From Heliocidaris erythrogramma (Eukaryota; Echinodermata; Echinoidea; Camarodonta; Echinometridae), in the NCBI GenBank assembly GCA_025617745.1, contig CM046869.1, forward strand, positions 18,678,994 through 18,742,993: a stretch of 64,000 nucleotides of DNA. The letters run 5' to 3'. Below, piece by piece: positions 30,301 to 41,245 of the stretch. Made by a program: the position numbers and the translations under genes. The notes beneath the pieces were generated by a model. It worked only from the letters and a program-made list of their open reading frames with translations, was not told where the DNA came from and searched no databases. Each line of letters begins with the position of its first letter. Within the stretch, counting starts at the first letter, position 1.

Positions 30301-33300
30301 CTACGAATTAAGGGTATCATGGGTATTGTTAGGCCAAATTGAGGTAAGGTTTTGTGAATATTTACCCTTTTCTTTGCAAGGGTATTGACAAACACACGTC
30401 TTTATCAAACATAGCATGATCTTTTAAATGCATTGTACATGATCAAAAAGATGAAGACAAGCAGGAAGTATAGTAGAAAACTGAAAAGAGAGGGATAGAG
30501 AGTTAAGTGAGGAAGAATGGTAAATGTCAAATGGCAAAGCCTGGATTATCTAGGCAGATCAAAGTGTTCACCACTAGACCAACTCACAAAAAAGCGCTCG
30601 TTTCGTTTTGCCGGGTCACACCATATCAACACAATGTTCTAAACTCTAAAGCCCAGCTCACACGAGGCATCATTTTGATTGCGTCACTGCCTGCGCTAAT
30701 CGAGCCTGTGAAGGGAATTAGCCCATGCGCCAGTTGTTAAAAGTATTGTTCATTTTATCAATCACTTTTCAAGACATCGCACTTTCAGGACGCGCAAAAG
30801 ACCGTACCGTACATAATTATCACTGATAGGGTCCTTACATCAGTAAATGACGCCGCGTGTGGGTCGGGCTTAACGCATTTTATGTTTGATTATGGCCGTT
30901 GAACATGATGGGTCATTCAACTAAGCGAGTTAATTCGTTCAGCTATCTGAAGAAAAAAAACTAACTTGCCAAGCAGCCATCAACCCAAATAATGACGGGG
31001 AACACGAGGAGTCAAAACAATTGTAATATCCAATCAATCCAATCAGGGTACATGTATTTATAAAGCGCCAATATCTAGTTGATTAATCAAAGGGGCTGTT
31101 TTAGACTGAAAAACTACCAAATGTCTATTCATGATTCTAATTGGGCAAGACGAGAATATATATGACTAGTTGTAAGCAATCTGAAATAGGTCTGTCTTGA
31201 GTTGAGTTCTGAAAGTGGATAGCTGGTCCCAGGAGCGAAGAATTTGAGGAAGACCGTTCCACAACCTCGATGCACAAGCAGTAAATGATCCATATCACCT
31301 AGAAGAGACCGTGTTCCAGGACTCTCAAGCAGATATTTACCTGCAGATCGCAAATTAGTTCGAGGATTATAAGAGGTCAGGAAGTCTGAAATGTACACAG
31401 GGGCAGATCCCCATACTAATATGTTGGCTGATGCAATTTCAGTGATTTAGGCTATCATATATCCCAAAATGCTGATAACATTTCTTTTTGCTTTTCTAAC
31501 CCATATAATTAACCTTTCATTTCAAATGGGGATAGTACCTTTACAACTCAAAATATCAAAAATCATCCCAATTTTCAAAAAGGAGGATCAACACATTGTT
31601 GGCAATTATCGTCCTATATCCCTTCTTTCATGTTTTTCAAAAATCATAGAGAAAATATTTTACAATAGATTATATGAATTTGTATACACTCTTAGAACTA
31701 GGTGTAAAATAACATGTGGTTAAACAGTTGTAAAAATAAGTGTCAAAATGTACACATATTTGTGTAGAAGCATGAAACAAGGGTACACAGCATGAGAGTT
31801 AGACGTTTACACCTGCACCGCGGTAAAAAGAAACCCGATTCTGGTCAAACTTCGTCCACATGTCAAAATGTTACCCCATTTGTGGTAATCATCAACATAT
31901 TTTGCTCAAAAAGTTCATTGATTCGTCAAGTCACTATGAACACGATGACAAAAGAGAGCGGACAAAATATACAGCTCCTCATTGTACCCTCCACAATTGT
32001 TCTGGTAGACAAAAATTAAGAACATCCCTTCATTGCTATTATGTAAAATACGTAGAACGGGTGAATATGCATGTGACACCTGTTCTACATATTTTTACAT
32101 AATAGCAATTAAAGGGAAATTAACCTCAGCGTATGAATTAGCTTATTTTGAATGGTGTAGTATATGCCTCTTATTTGATACATGCAATTTCATGTAAAAA
32201 CACAGGATATAGATATAAATCACTATTTTCCAGCCAAGTTATCGTCTGCTAGCAATAATAAGGGGGCTGCCATTACTTTATGTGTACACGAACATATTTT
32301 TCATCCCAAGTAAAATTTCCTTCATCGTTAACTTGTAATTGATTTTTAGAGGACAAATATATATTAGATAAAGTCACATATTCTGAAATGTAAGTTTAGT
32401 TTTATATATTTTTTAAAAGGTCTTAATTTGTTCATAAAAAATATACTTCATAAAAAATATACGTCAAGGACGGAGAATTGACGTCAAGGACGGAGACAAT
32501 CGTAACAATACCAAAACAAAGCGAGGAATCTGCTTTACAGGATGGCTATTAGAACTCATGGGTCGTCAATTATCTAGGCCCATGGCCAATAACAATCGTA
32601 ATACAATCAGAACAAAGCGACGTATCTGTTGTAAAGGTAGGCTATTATCAATGCATATGGTACCTAATGATCCGTGGCATGCACAAAATGGCAGCCTCCA
32701 TGGAAAGACGTAGCAGACAATAGGTGCATCTAGAATATCACGTGGGGTTACTTGTCCTTTAAGGGATGTTCTTTTGTCTACCAGAACCAGCGTGGAAGGT
32801 ACAATGAGGAGCTGTATATTTGTCCGCTTCTTTGCCATGTTCATAGTGAGTGTGTGTATATATAGGCGCGAAACGCGGCCGGGTACGATCACATGCAGTG
32901 CAGTGGTGAAGCTACACTACAGTTCATCGTCATCATGGAGTCGTTGCTGAGATCGTGGGGGATGCCAGCCGATGTCATCTCTTCATTTAATTGTAAAACA
33001 TTCACATTTTCATTATATTAATTGTATTATTGCATCAGAAGCTATGTTATAGACCCAGAGCACATTTCAGAGTTGATTGTACATTGGAAGTGGATGTTTG
33101 ATGTTGCGTTCCGCCGCGAAGGCCGGCGGAGGAGCCCCGGGCGGATCTTCCCGATTTACACATGTGCACCAATACTTTCATAGCCAGCCAAAAATGCCAT
33201 GCAGTTAGCTCAATTTTTGTCCAGATTTATTCCTAAGTATCTATAGTGTGACGCCACCATTATAATATAATTATGTCTAAATTATTATGTAAATCACTTG

Positions 33301-36031
33301 TTATGTGAAAATCAACCTTTCAGATCATGTTTATATAGTTGGAAAGTCTGTTGTAACTTGTTTTGTAGTTTGTTTTGTTTTCCATTATTGAGATGCAAGT
33401 TTTAAGAGGTAATGCGTTTGTCAAAACTATATCAAAAAGTTAGTGTTTTTCCAACAAATTCACAAAACAAGAAACATACATCCAGGTTTTCGCCCTTTTC
33501 TTTTGGAAAATTGACCAAATTGTAAAAAAAAAAAGCTTGTTTATTGTTACTTTTATTGTGATTGATTCACATTCCAGCATTTAGAGTATAATTATATGTA
33601 AATTATATGTAAATAATTCAACCTTTCTAATCATATTTAAATACTGTAGTTTAAAATCTGTTAACTTTTTTTGGAACTTTTTCCATGCTTATTAAAATGC
33701 AAGTTTAACAAAACATAATTTTCATTGTGCATTTGTCTTCCTTGTAGTCTCAACTCATCCTGGTGTAGACATTTAGTGTAAAAAGTGACACATTGGGGTG
33801 TGGTAAAAAGCATGGGGTAAATTCTGTACCACTTAAGGGGTAAAATAATAACACAGCTGCGGGGTGAATTGTTACACAGGCTGGTAGTGGTTAAAAGTTG
33901 CACAGCATGGGGTAAAAAAGGGAACATGGTCGTTTTGGGGTAAGATGTTACCCCACCTTTTGGTGTTAACATTTTACACATTAGATGTGTAAAACATAAC
34001 ACATGTATCAAGCAAAATCTAACCACTCATGGTGTGTAATGGTTTACACCACAGACGACCATGTTACCTATTAACACATTTTGGTGTTATTTTTTAACAC
34101 CAATGGGGTAACTTTTTTTAAGTGTGTAACTAAACATCATGTATTACATGATAATCAGTTTGGATTTAGAAGTAATTTTTCTACAGACTTTGCCTTAATA
34201 TCTGTCCACGATAGGATTGTCAATGCTTTTTATTCAAACCAGTATATATTTGGTGTCTTTATGGACCTAAGTAAGGCCTTCGATACTATTGACTTTTTGA
34301 GAAATTGTGTATTTATGGTGTTAGAGGGATTGCATTAAATTGGATTAAAAATTACTTTTCCCAGAGATATCAATTTACAGAATATGATGGATGTACTTCC
34401 TCCAAATTACTGATGAAATGTGGAATACCACAAGGATCTAATTTAGGTCCTCTGTTGTTCCTTTTATACATTAATGATATATGCCATTCTGCACCTTCTT
34501 TGAAATTTATACAATTCGCTGATGACACATCTTTGTTTTTAAGCCATAATAACTTATAACGTGGAGAAGGTTTACGGTTCACCATGTGTGTTGGTAGGAG
34601 GAAAGGGGGGAGGTGTCAATACATGCGCCATATTACTATGTTAAAATTATATGTGTTTCTAATTTGTTTTAATTTGGACACCTGGTATTTAAAAGCTTTC
34701 CAATCTTCCTACAGGTGCTCCTTTTTCCATTTTCTTCAATTCTCACAGTTTAACAATCTTATGTTCTTATGCCTATGTGTTTTGATTATTATTTACTTAA
34801 TATACATGAATATAATTGAACTGTTTGTATTTATGTTGAATGTATATATTTGTATGTTGTTTGTTTTTGATGGAAATGAATAAATTTGAATTTGAATTTG
34901 AACTTTTTTGTTTGTCAGAAAATTGTCAAGACATCGGATCCCTTCCCTCTCAAAATCCTGGATCCGGCACTGCAAGGATTTTGCATGCCGGGGAGGGGGA
35001 GGGGGGCGTTTCATCAATCGTCTTGTCAGTGATTCTTACCGACAAAATTGCTCTCAGCCAATCAGATACTAAGATTTCAGTAGCTTATAAGTTGTCATTG
35101 ATGACAGGTTTTATGAAACAGGGCCCTGAATGTCCTTCAATTGCACTATGGAAATGACGCCCCATGTGCAGCTGGCATTAGTAATATGAATACACCGCTG
35201 CATGTGATGCGTCCTGACGTAGGACGGCGTCAGCGACTGCCACTGTCTTTGACGCGTCTTGTCAGAGTTACATCTCACAGAAAATGCTTGTATTATGAAC
35301 ATTATGAACATAATGAACATAACAGCATTGAATGTGAGAGTGACATCGCACAGAAAATTCTTGAAAAATGAACAGTATGTGAACAAAATGCACATTATAT
35401 ATATATATATATATAGCATTGAACTACTGGCGTATATCTCATTAACCCTTTCAATGTGATTTGGCTCAATAACTTTTGATTCTGAGCTCAAAAAATATAC
35501 CAGATGCATGAGTAGAAAGAGCAAAAATGTTTGCACACACTATGCCCATTTTCGTTGCATGCCCATAATGCATAATGACGATGCCATTAATTTTAAAAAG
35601 GAGAATAGGCAAAATATTGAGAGGTTAAAAATAATCGTTTTTAAAATAAAAATTGGCAATTTTTTGCAACTTTTCGACAAAGTTCCTAACCATGTTTGTT
35701 GTTTTCAAAAACATTACATTTTATTGGAACCATGAAGCATTTAAAGGAAAACATTGTTGCTAATATGAAGAACAAAATGTGATCAATTTAGCCCTTAAAT
35801 AATTCCTGTCATGAAAGAGTTAAAAGGCTTGATCAGCGCAGTTAATAATGCAGTCGACATGACGCCTTGTGTTGCGACTGGCATTAGAATATGAACGTAG
35901 TAAGAACCTACCTGTATGAAGACGTTAATGGAATTACAAGCCCCTTGTCTGCAATCCAGCCATAATCCGCATAAGACTAAACCAACGATGAAAACATTGA
36001 TCAGCAGGAACATCCTCTGGCACGGAGACAT
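26528..36031 (-). CDS. NXPE-like: NXPE-family protein (neurexophilin + PC-esterase domain), five exons, intact
   Basis: The joined minus-strand exons are 36031-35912, 30185-29583, 29179-29010, 28526-28471 and 27330-26528: 1752 nt, or 583 residues plus stop, near the usual ~550-residue NXPE size. All junctions are GT-AG and phases match (0, 0, 2, 1). Residues 7-25 are a signal-anchor helix, giving a type II Golgi/ER-like topology. Residues ~110-220 are the neurexophilin-like beta domain (LIQARDGHGRFKHYGGD...NGTYRALF...VTLVHSSEA). Residues 242-260 carry the CNFTDKTTGSPWYCYRP motif that is diagnostic of NXPE. The C-terminal PC-esterase/SGNH domain has GDS (381-383) and DSVH (561-564), the Ser and Asp-His catalytic pieces. 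Human NXPE1 has been reported to O-acetylate sialic acids, so an acyl-transfer role is an inference here. Intron 1 is 5.7 kb and full of transposons. A possible upstream acceptor (TCATCAG just 5' of GTGAAATG) hints at a 5' non-coding exon. Confidence 0.88.
28471..28526 (-). CDS. NXPE-like: NXPE exon 4: 56-nt microexon
   Basis: It lies between acceptor TTTTCTATCCACAG and donor GAA/GTAAGTAGG. It reads I-PKSDLLTKLQVDVKGEIR-N with split codons at both ends, exactly satisfying phase 2 from exon 3 and phase 1 into exon 5. It is too short for ORF detection. The 'V.VKGEI' strand fits the position of the equivalent NXPE segment before the GDS domain. Confidence 0.75.
29010..29179 (-). CDS. NXPE-like: NXPE exon 3: CNFT...PWYC motif
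   Basis: The acceptor is ACATTTTGTTTCAG and the donor is AAT/GTAAGTAAA. 56 codons plus 2 nt encode ADLCNFTDKTTGSPWYCYRP and a Cys-containing loop ending SAHDQLTL. Confidence 0.85.
29583..30185 (-). CDS. NXPE-like: NXPE exon 2: neurexophilin-like domain
   Basis: The acceptor is GATTTTTTTAG/GTTACC and the donor is CAG/GTGAATGG. 201 codons in phase 0 contain QARDGHGRFKHYGGD, NGTYRALF and VTLVHSSEAV, the conserved core of the NXPE N-terminal domain. Confidence 0.88.
31040..31398 (-). pseudogene. L2/CR1-group LINE 3' fragment
   Basis: One minus-strand frame reads ASRLWNGLPQILRS and STFRTQLKTDLFQ, ending in a stop, the standard C-terminus of L2/CR1 proteins. It is followed by a GGCGCTTTATAAATAC-type 3' UTR. 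It is broken by a frameshift upstream and lies in NXPE intron 1. Confidence 0.7.
31930..32865. repeat. Foldback with ~110-200-bp arms
   Basis: The left arm (CAGCTCCTCATTGTACCCTCC, TTCTGGTAGACAAAA, GAACATCCCTT) is the reverse complement of 32740-32865. The left arm is interrupted by a 78-bp hairpin element at 32032-32109. Confidence 0.8.
32032..32109. mobile_element. 78-bp hairpin micro-MITE
   Basis: ATTGCTATTATGTAAAA and its inverted partner form ~27-bp arms with one mismatch and one gap around a ~23-base loop. Comparison with the other foldback arm (CATCCCTTAAAGG) shows it is an insertion. There is little or no target duplication. Confidence 0.7.
34995..35127. mobile_element. Degenerate palindromic MITE ending GGGCCC
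   Basis: The right end TTTTATGAAACAGGGCCC resembles the right end of the MITE at 4321 (TTTTATGCAACAGGGCCC). The left end GGCGTTTCATCAATCGTC is an imperfect inversion of it. Confidence 0.5.
35395..35417. repeat. (TA)n microsatellite
   Basis: A run of about 11 TA units in NXPE intron 1. Confidence 0.95.
35912..36031 (-). CDS. NXPE-like: NXPE exon 1: start and membrane anchor
   Basis: 40 codons run from ATG (36031) to a perfect donor CAG/GTAGGTTC. A hydrophobic helix lies at residues 7-25. A second in-frame Met at residue 7 could also start. The link to exon 2 rests on phase (0/0), strand, and the need for a signal anchor. Confidence 0.7.
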
Positions 36032-36169
36032 TTCACCTGATGAACGATAGGATTAAAGAGAAGGCCGAGTTCTGGTAAAAAGTGAAAAATAACTTAAGAT
36101 CTTTTTCATTCTTCTATTCTACACTCCTTATTTACATGCAAAGAAAGTATTCTTAATTAAGAAGGGCCG

Positions 36170-36372
36170 TTCCTTTCTGGCTGCAACCCACTTGTGCAAT
36201 ATAATTGTGTGAAATATTTCAATCCATGTTACTATTGTTTCTATCATCCTTTTTATAACTTGTATTACTCTGTGAATGTAATGTTGTTGTTATTTTCAGA
36301 TTGCTTGTAGTTTATATTGCAAAGTGAAATAAATTTGAATTGAATTGAATTTGAATTGAATTGAATTGAAGT
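36170..36372 (+). mobile_element. LINE 3' end with (TTGAA)n tail
   Basis: The sequence GCAAAGTGAAATAAATTTGAA, followed by repeated TTGAA, is the same kind of tail as at 34877-34903. No coding part remains. Confidence 0.55.
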
Positions 36373-36454
36373 TCTTAATTATCAGCTTGTCTTTATTGTT
36401 CCTGGCGTTCCCAACACAAGCTTTGATTTTCTGGTTCCGCCTTCTTCTATTTTT

Positions 36455-36665
36455 TGATTGTTTCATTTCATTTAATTTCAAATTGACATTTTTATTTTAT
36501 TCCATTGATTTTGACAACGTTCAACATCTGTTAAAATATTATAATATACATGCCTATAAAGTAGTATCAGTGCAATCAGAACTTGCAAAATTACAAGGAA
36601 GAAGACGCAATCCCAATATTAAGCAGATGCTTGTAGCGGGTACGCCTGAATACACACATATAATA
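36455..36665. repeat. Dispersed ~200-bp repeat, second copy
   Basis: Partner of 18585-18785 (CAACATCTGTTAAAATA, GCGGGTACGCCTGAATACACACATATA). Confidence 0.5.
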
Positions 36666-36669
36666 TGAT

Positions 36670-37430
36670 TTATTCAGGAAAAAAAGAAAGGGACAGACAA
36701 AGAGAGGGAGAGAAGAATATAGGGAACTTGGAGTAGAGAGAAAGGAAAAGGACTGCAACATAGTAATAATCATAATGGAGTTGTATGGCATGCTTGGATA
36801 CTACAGTGGCAAGATATACGATGAGAGTAAAATATCGTTTAGTATACTAATTACTGTGTTGTACTGTTCATGAGAAGGAAATAAATGGGAATTTCAAATG
36901 AGCAATCATAATTTCCATGTTGAAAAATGTCATATCAGCTATGTCCCATGAAAGGCTTTATGTTGAAGTACTCTGCATATGAAACATGATTAGAAAAGTG
37001 TCAAATGTAAGACCAAATTCTAATGCGAAACGTTTGTGTCGTCTCATTTGCCCATTTCTGTGTTCGTTGATTTTTATTGTGTGTGATTTTGTATATTTGT
37101 TATAATACTGATAATTTCTAAACGTCACCATGCATGCACAATTTATATAATAATTAACCATTCAGAATGTCTTACAATTTCTTTCTTAATTTGATTGCAT
37201 GGCTAAATATTCAACTTCGTTTTTGAACACGACTAAATCTCTAAGTCTACTTCTTGTGATGGAACTTAGAGAAAGCCATTCTGAATTTTTTTACCATTCT
37301 CGTATCGCATTGTTTGTACCAGCAAAAGATCTAGAAAGCTGGTTCGCAAGGGAATTTGGAATAAGACTCGCCAACATATAATATCAACCATCGGTGTTAA
37401 GAGGTTGTAAATTTTGTAGCACTCTTGAAT
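36670..37430. other. AT-rich intergenic upstream of NXPE, no gene seen
   Basis: A purine-rich patch at 36680-36760. No coding support on either strand. Confidence 0.5.
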
Positions 37431-37795
37431 CAAGTATTAAAGATAAAGTTGAGTTCTGGTCATGCGATTACATTGTGAAAGAAACTGTCTCAAAGCAATT
37501 GGGAAAGGTTGATCATGTCTAAATAAGGATTAGTGTATAGTGTGAGGTTTTGGAATCATCAAAATGATAAGAAATCGACCCAAACTCGCTCAAAAGCACA
37601 TGCACCGCACACAGAAATTGGTATATGGGACTGCACACAGATGTGGCTTGAATGTTCAGCTTTTTTCGTCATATTTCGAATATAAGGGCATTTGAAGAGA
37701 AATCCTATTCAGGGGACATTTCTATTATGATGTTCTATGATGCCACATAAAAGGGGTAAGAAAGCTCACAAATTATTTTTCACCTTTGCAAGAAC
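37430..37795 (-). repeat. Dispersed repeat R1, copy 2 (inverted)
   Basis: It shares landmarks with 25745-26090 in reverse: GAGTTCTGGTCATGCGATTAC, CAAAGCAATTG, TGATCATGTCTA, GTGAGGTTTTGGAATCATC and AGCTCACAAATT. Confidence 0.65.
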
Positions 37796-38752
37796 CCAGC
37801 CTTCCAATTACACGCCAAGTTCATATTTATTTCTCTCCAGACTTCAATAGTTGTTATTTTAGAAAACCAAACCCCTCCTTTACAAAAAGCACATTGAAAA
37901 TATTCCATAGATTCTCCGTGTATTACTGCATCCATTCAAGAATCGCCATATGTGGTTTGGCTCAATAAAATCACAGCCCTAAAATATATAACACTTTCAT
38001 AAGCAGAACAAATCTGCGCACACTGTCTCCGTCTCCATACTTTACCCTTACACCAATATTGAAGCAACAAATAATTTGTGAAAAGAAAATATAATTAAAA
38101 CATTTGGCAAAATGTTAAAAAATAAGTAAAATCAGTGTTTTCCATACAAATACGCACTTTTAAAGAACTTTTCGACATAGTTCCTGCAAAAATATTCGCG
38201 ATTTGTTAATCAATACAAAAATGTGGCAATCAAAGAAAAATACCCAAGTTGCCGATTTAAAGTAGTAAAGCTGATCAATTTAGCGGTTAGAAATTCTGTC
38301 TGTATGTTTTAAAAGCATTGATCAGAGATCGGTGTTAAGATATTGTAGAGTGATTTTATTTGATTTTATTTGATTTTATTCGTCAGGTATATTGCAATAC
38401 AAACACATCGAGGTACCATGACAGGATAGCCCATGAAAGCCGAAATGACTTATTTCCAATGGGGTCCTTACCTATAACTGATAAAAAATACACTAAGAAA
38501 ACACATTTGTACGGCTACAAGACTATCGTACAAGTACGACAAGTAATAAGAATGTACTGAAGTAGGAAAATAAAACATAACATTTTTATAAAGTAGGCGA
38601 AGATTACATAAATGTGAAAACAAGACTTACTCAACGGAAAAAACGATATACAGAAAATCATAATGAAACTATCGATAATAAACGTTGGTTACATAAGTCA
38701 TATAATAAAGGAAAAAACCCTCTGAGCTACAAAAAAGAGAGGAGAAATACAG

Positions 38753-39775
38753 TTATGGAGTAGACACATTTTTCAGATGATGCTTCAATACCCTTTTAAA
38801 ATGTAACAAATTCTTAAGTGACTTAACATGATTTGGGAGGGAATTCCAGAAAAGAATACCGTTAAAATAAAAGGAATTTCCAATTTTACCTTTCCGCTTA
38901 GGCACTACAAAATTAAACTGACTATTTCTAGTGTCATGCCCATGAACACTTGAAGAGCGAGTAAAATTATTTGAAATATAGTGATCTGCATTAGAGTAAA
39001 AAATCTTATGTATATGGTGAATTAAAAGTTGTTGTGATCTAAGGTTTATATGAAGAAGACCAGCTGTTTCAAGTTCACTCTTCCCAATGTGTGTTCTTGG
39101 TGGTAAGTGATTGATAAATCTTACAATCTTATTTTGAATTATTTTTAACTTGTTTTGATCCACCTTGCCTAGACTGCAGTACCATGCCGCATTAGCATAA
39201 TCAAATAAACATTGTATTAAGGAAATACTTAAAATGCGTCTTGACTTTAAATTCATGCAATTTTGATAACGATACAAAAATTTTAGACGAGCATTAGCTT
39301 TTTTGACAATACTGTCAACCAAACTTGAGCAAGAAAGATCACTAGCTATATTTAGTCCTAAATACTTCACAGAATCCTGTCTCTTAATGAGTTGATTGTT
39401 ATAACTTATATTGAAATCATCAGTATACTTCAACCTACCCCGCGAACAAAACAAAATACTTTCGGTTTTACCAATATGTATGCTAAGCTTATTTGCTGTC
39501 ATCCAATTAACACAGTTTGATAATTCTAAGCTAAGTTTTTCCCCGATCAGCTTAGGATCAGTACCAGAATATAGTAACACGCTATCATCCGCATATAAAA
39601 GTAATTTACTGTCGTAGACACAAACACACATATCGTTAATGTAGCACATGAAAAGAATGGGACCTAACATGCTCCCCTGGGGAACTCCGCATCTTATGGG
39701 CATAGAATCGGAGAGTACATTTTGCAACGAGACAATTTGATGACGATTAGTCAAGTAAGACCTAAACCATTGCAC
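38753..39775 (-). pseudogene. CR1-like reverse transcriptase, C-terminal part
   Basis: 340 codons begin inside the RT: WFRSYLTNRHQ, CGVPQGSMLGPILF, LLYADDSVLL (YADD intact), then the thumb and C-terminal domain. It runs to the natural stop ..KHHLKNVSTP. It is separated from the upstream part by a deletion of about 11 codons after 'DTVNH'. Confidence 0.85.
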
Positions 39776-39787
39776 ACATGCAGAATA

Positions 39788-40087
39788 TTATATATGCAGT
39801 ATATTATGGTTAACGGTATCGAAGGCTTTTTGCAAGTCAAGAAGAACCATCCCGACAAAACGTCCTTGGGAAATTTCGTTCCTGACAAAATCTAACAGGT
39901 GAATAAGACAAGTTTCAGTGGAATAACCATTTCTAAAACCAGATTGATATTCGTATATTATTTTGTTTCCTTGAAAGTAGTTCTCTATTTGGGCATACAC
40001 ACATTTTTCCAGGACCTTCGAGACTATACTTAAAACGCTAATCGGTCTATAATTTTTATAAAGGGGTGTTACTTTTGCAATTTTCAT
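39788..40087 (-). pseudogene. CR1-like reverse transcriptase, fingers/palm part
   Basis: It reads KIAKVTPLY, NYRPISVLSIVSKVLEK, GFRNGYSTETCLIHLLDF and LLDLQKAFDTVNH. Compared with 41246-42205 it lacks about nine residues before NYRP, and breaks after HNIL. Confidence 0.85.
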
Positions 40088-40200
40088 TTCATCAGATTGA
40101 TTGATTGATTTTATTCGTCAGATAATAAACATGACATATCATGACAGGATAGCCCATGAAAGCCGAAAAGGCTTATTTCCAATGGGGTCCTTGAACATAA

Positions 40201-40535
40201 TTAAAGGGAGTGGCAAGTCGTAATCCATGGGCCTGACCAGTTGGCCTGACTCGGGGAAATTCGGATACAATCAGGTCCAATCGTGCGCTACCGAAGGAAT
40301 GTTATTGCCGGATTCCTTCCGCGATCGTTAACTCGAATCCTTCCATTCGCAACCGACCAATGAGATTCAAATACTGGAATAAAGAACGCGCGATCTTGTT
40401 TACTCAAATTTGGGTCAATGTGCGAACTTTTATTAGCTGCGCACGATAAATTGAAGTCGCTTTGAACTTTGATCCAGAGAAAGGAGCAGCCAACTGTAAA
40501 AGCGCCCATAGATTGCGACTTGTCGCTCCCTTTAA
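40201..40535. mobile_element. TTAA-flanked MITE inside a LINE 3' UTR
   Basis: TTAA lies on both sides. The ends AGGGAGTGGCAAGTCG and AGGGAGCGACAAGTCG are inverted. The element has its own minus-strand ORF fragment without a recognisable domain. Confidence 0.78.
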
Positions 40536-40717
40536 GCACATTATAAAATACGACAAGATTAAATCGTGAATACTGAATACAAATTATACACTTGACCAAG
40601 CATTATCATTATGAAAACTATACACACAAAATATATAACAACAAAACAATTTGTAACACGTAAGCACCAAAGGAGAATCAAAACTGAGGGAACAAACCCT
40701 ACAACACTATTGATTAA

Positions 40718-41230
40718 TCAATGTTCGAGTTCGAGGGACTCGTTCTTTAGATGTTGTTTTAAGACACTTTTGAAGTGCGTAAAATTTTGCACCGTTTTAA
40801 CATGTTTTGGGAGAGAATTCCAAAAATGAATACCATTGAAGTAAAAAGAATTTCCGATTTGTCCGTTGCGTTTTGGTAAAAAACAATTAAGGTGACTATG
40901 CCTTGTATCATGTTCATGGGTATTTGACACACGAGAAAAATTGTCGGTTATGTAGTGATTTTCATTAGAATAATAGATCTTATGAACATGATGTAAAATT
41001 AATTGTTTTGATCTTAGATCAATATGGAGGAGACCTGCTTCCGCAAGTTCATTGTTCCCAACGTGAGTCCTCGGTCCTGAACCATTAATAAACCTTACAA
41101 TCTTATTTTGAATTATTTTTAACTTTTTCTGATCGGTTTTACCCAGGCTGCAATACCAAGCAGCACTGGCGTAATCAAATAGACATTGTATTAGAGCAAA
41201 ACATAAAGTACGCCTTGACTTCCTATTCAA
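40718..41230 (-). pseudogene. CR1-like ORF, C-terminal domain
   Basis: It continues in the same frame as 41246-42205 after a single TAA codon. It reads IQCLFDYASAAWYCSLGK, KKLKIIQNKIVRFIN and the typical 'FWNSLPKHVK' end. Confidence 0.85.
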
Positions 41231-41245
41231 ACAAGCTTGATATCT

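Larger units (their letters stand above)
31685..34128. mobile_element. 2.4-kb inverted-end element (TACAC ends), non-autonomous
   Basis: The left end TACACTCTTAGAA and the right end (reverse complement TACACACTTAAAAAAAG) are inverted repeats. The right ~190 bp match, inverted, the element beginning at 63825. The interior holds a foldback (31930-32865), AT-rich filler and a run of GGGGTAA/TTACACC motifs (33770-34060). No transposase is recognised. Insertion interrupts the RT reading frame cleanly. Confidence 0.75.
31450..34905 (+). pseudogene. Non-LTR retrotransposon (Jockey/CR1-type RT), split by a 2.4-kb insertion
   Basis: The left RT part is 31450-31684 (KIIPIFKKEDQ, NYRPISLLSCFSKIIEK, ending NRLYEFV). 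The right part is 34129-34559 (TKHHVLHDNQFGFR, FMDLSKAFDTIDF, CGIPQGSNLGPLLFLLYIND, QFADDTSLF), followed by ~340 bp of 3' UTR and a (TTTGAA)n tail at 34877-34903. The two halves are in the same frame once 31685-34128 is set aside. It is also 5'-truncated, has a small frameshift near 34300 and stops soon after FADD, so it was dead apart from the insertion. Confidence 0.82.
38342..40097 (-). mobile_element. 5'-truncated CR1-like LINE
   Basis: The 3' end is a (TTTTATTTGA)n-like tail at 38350-38380. A 3' UTR of about 370 bp is shared in part with the neighbouring element. Coding remnants are 38753-39775 and 39788-40087. The 5' end stops at 40097, directly abutting the 3' end of the next CR1-like element, giving a head-to-tail pair. 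Confidence 0.82.

Noticed and set aside
35111..35536. 141-codon minus-strand ORF in NXPE intron 1
   Set aside because: It spans a TA microsatellite and a degenerate MITE; no domain and no splice support.
40288..40599. 103-codon minus-strand ORF
   Set aside because: It lies within the TTAA-flanked MITE; no domain.
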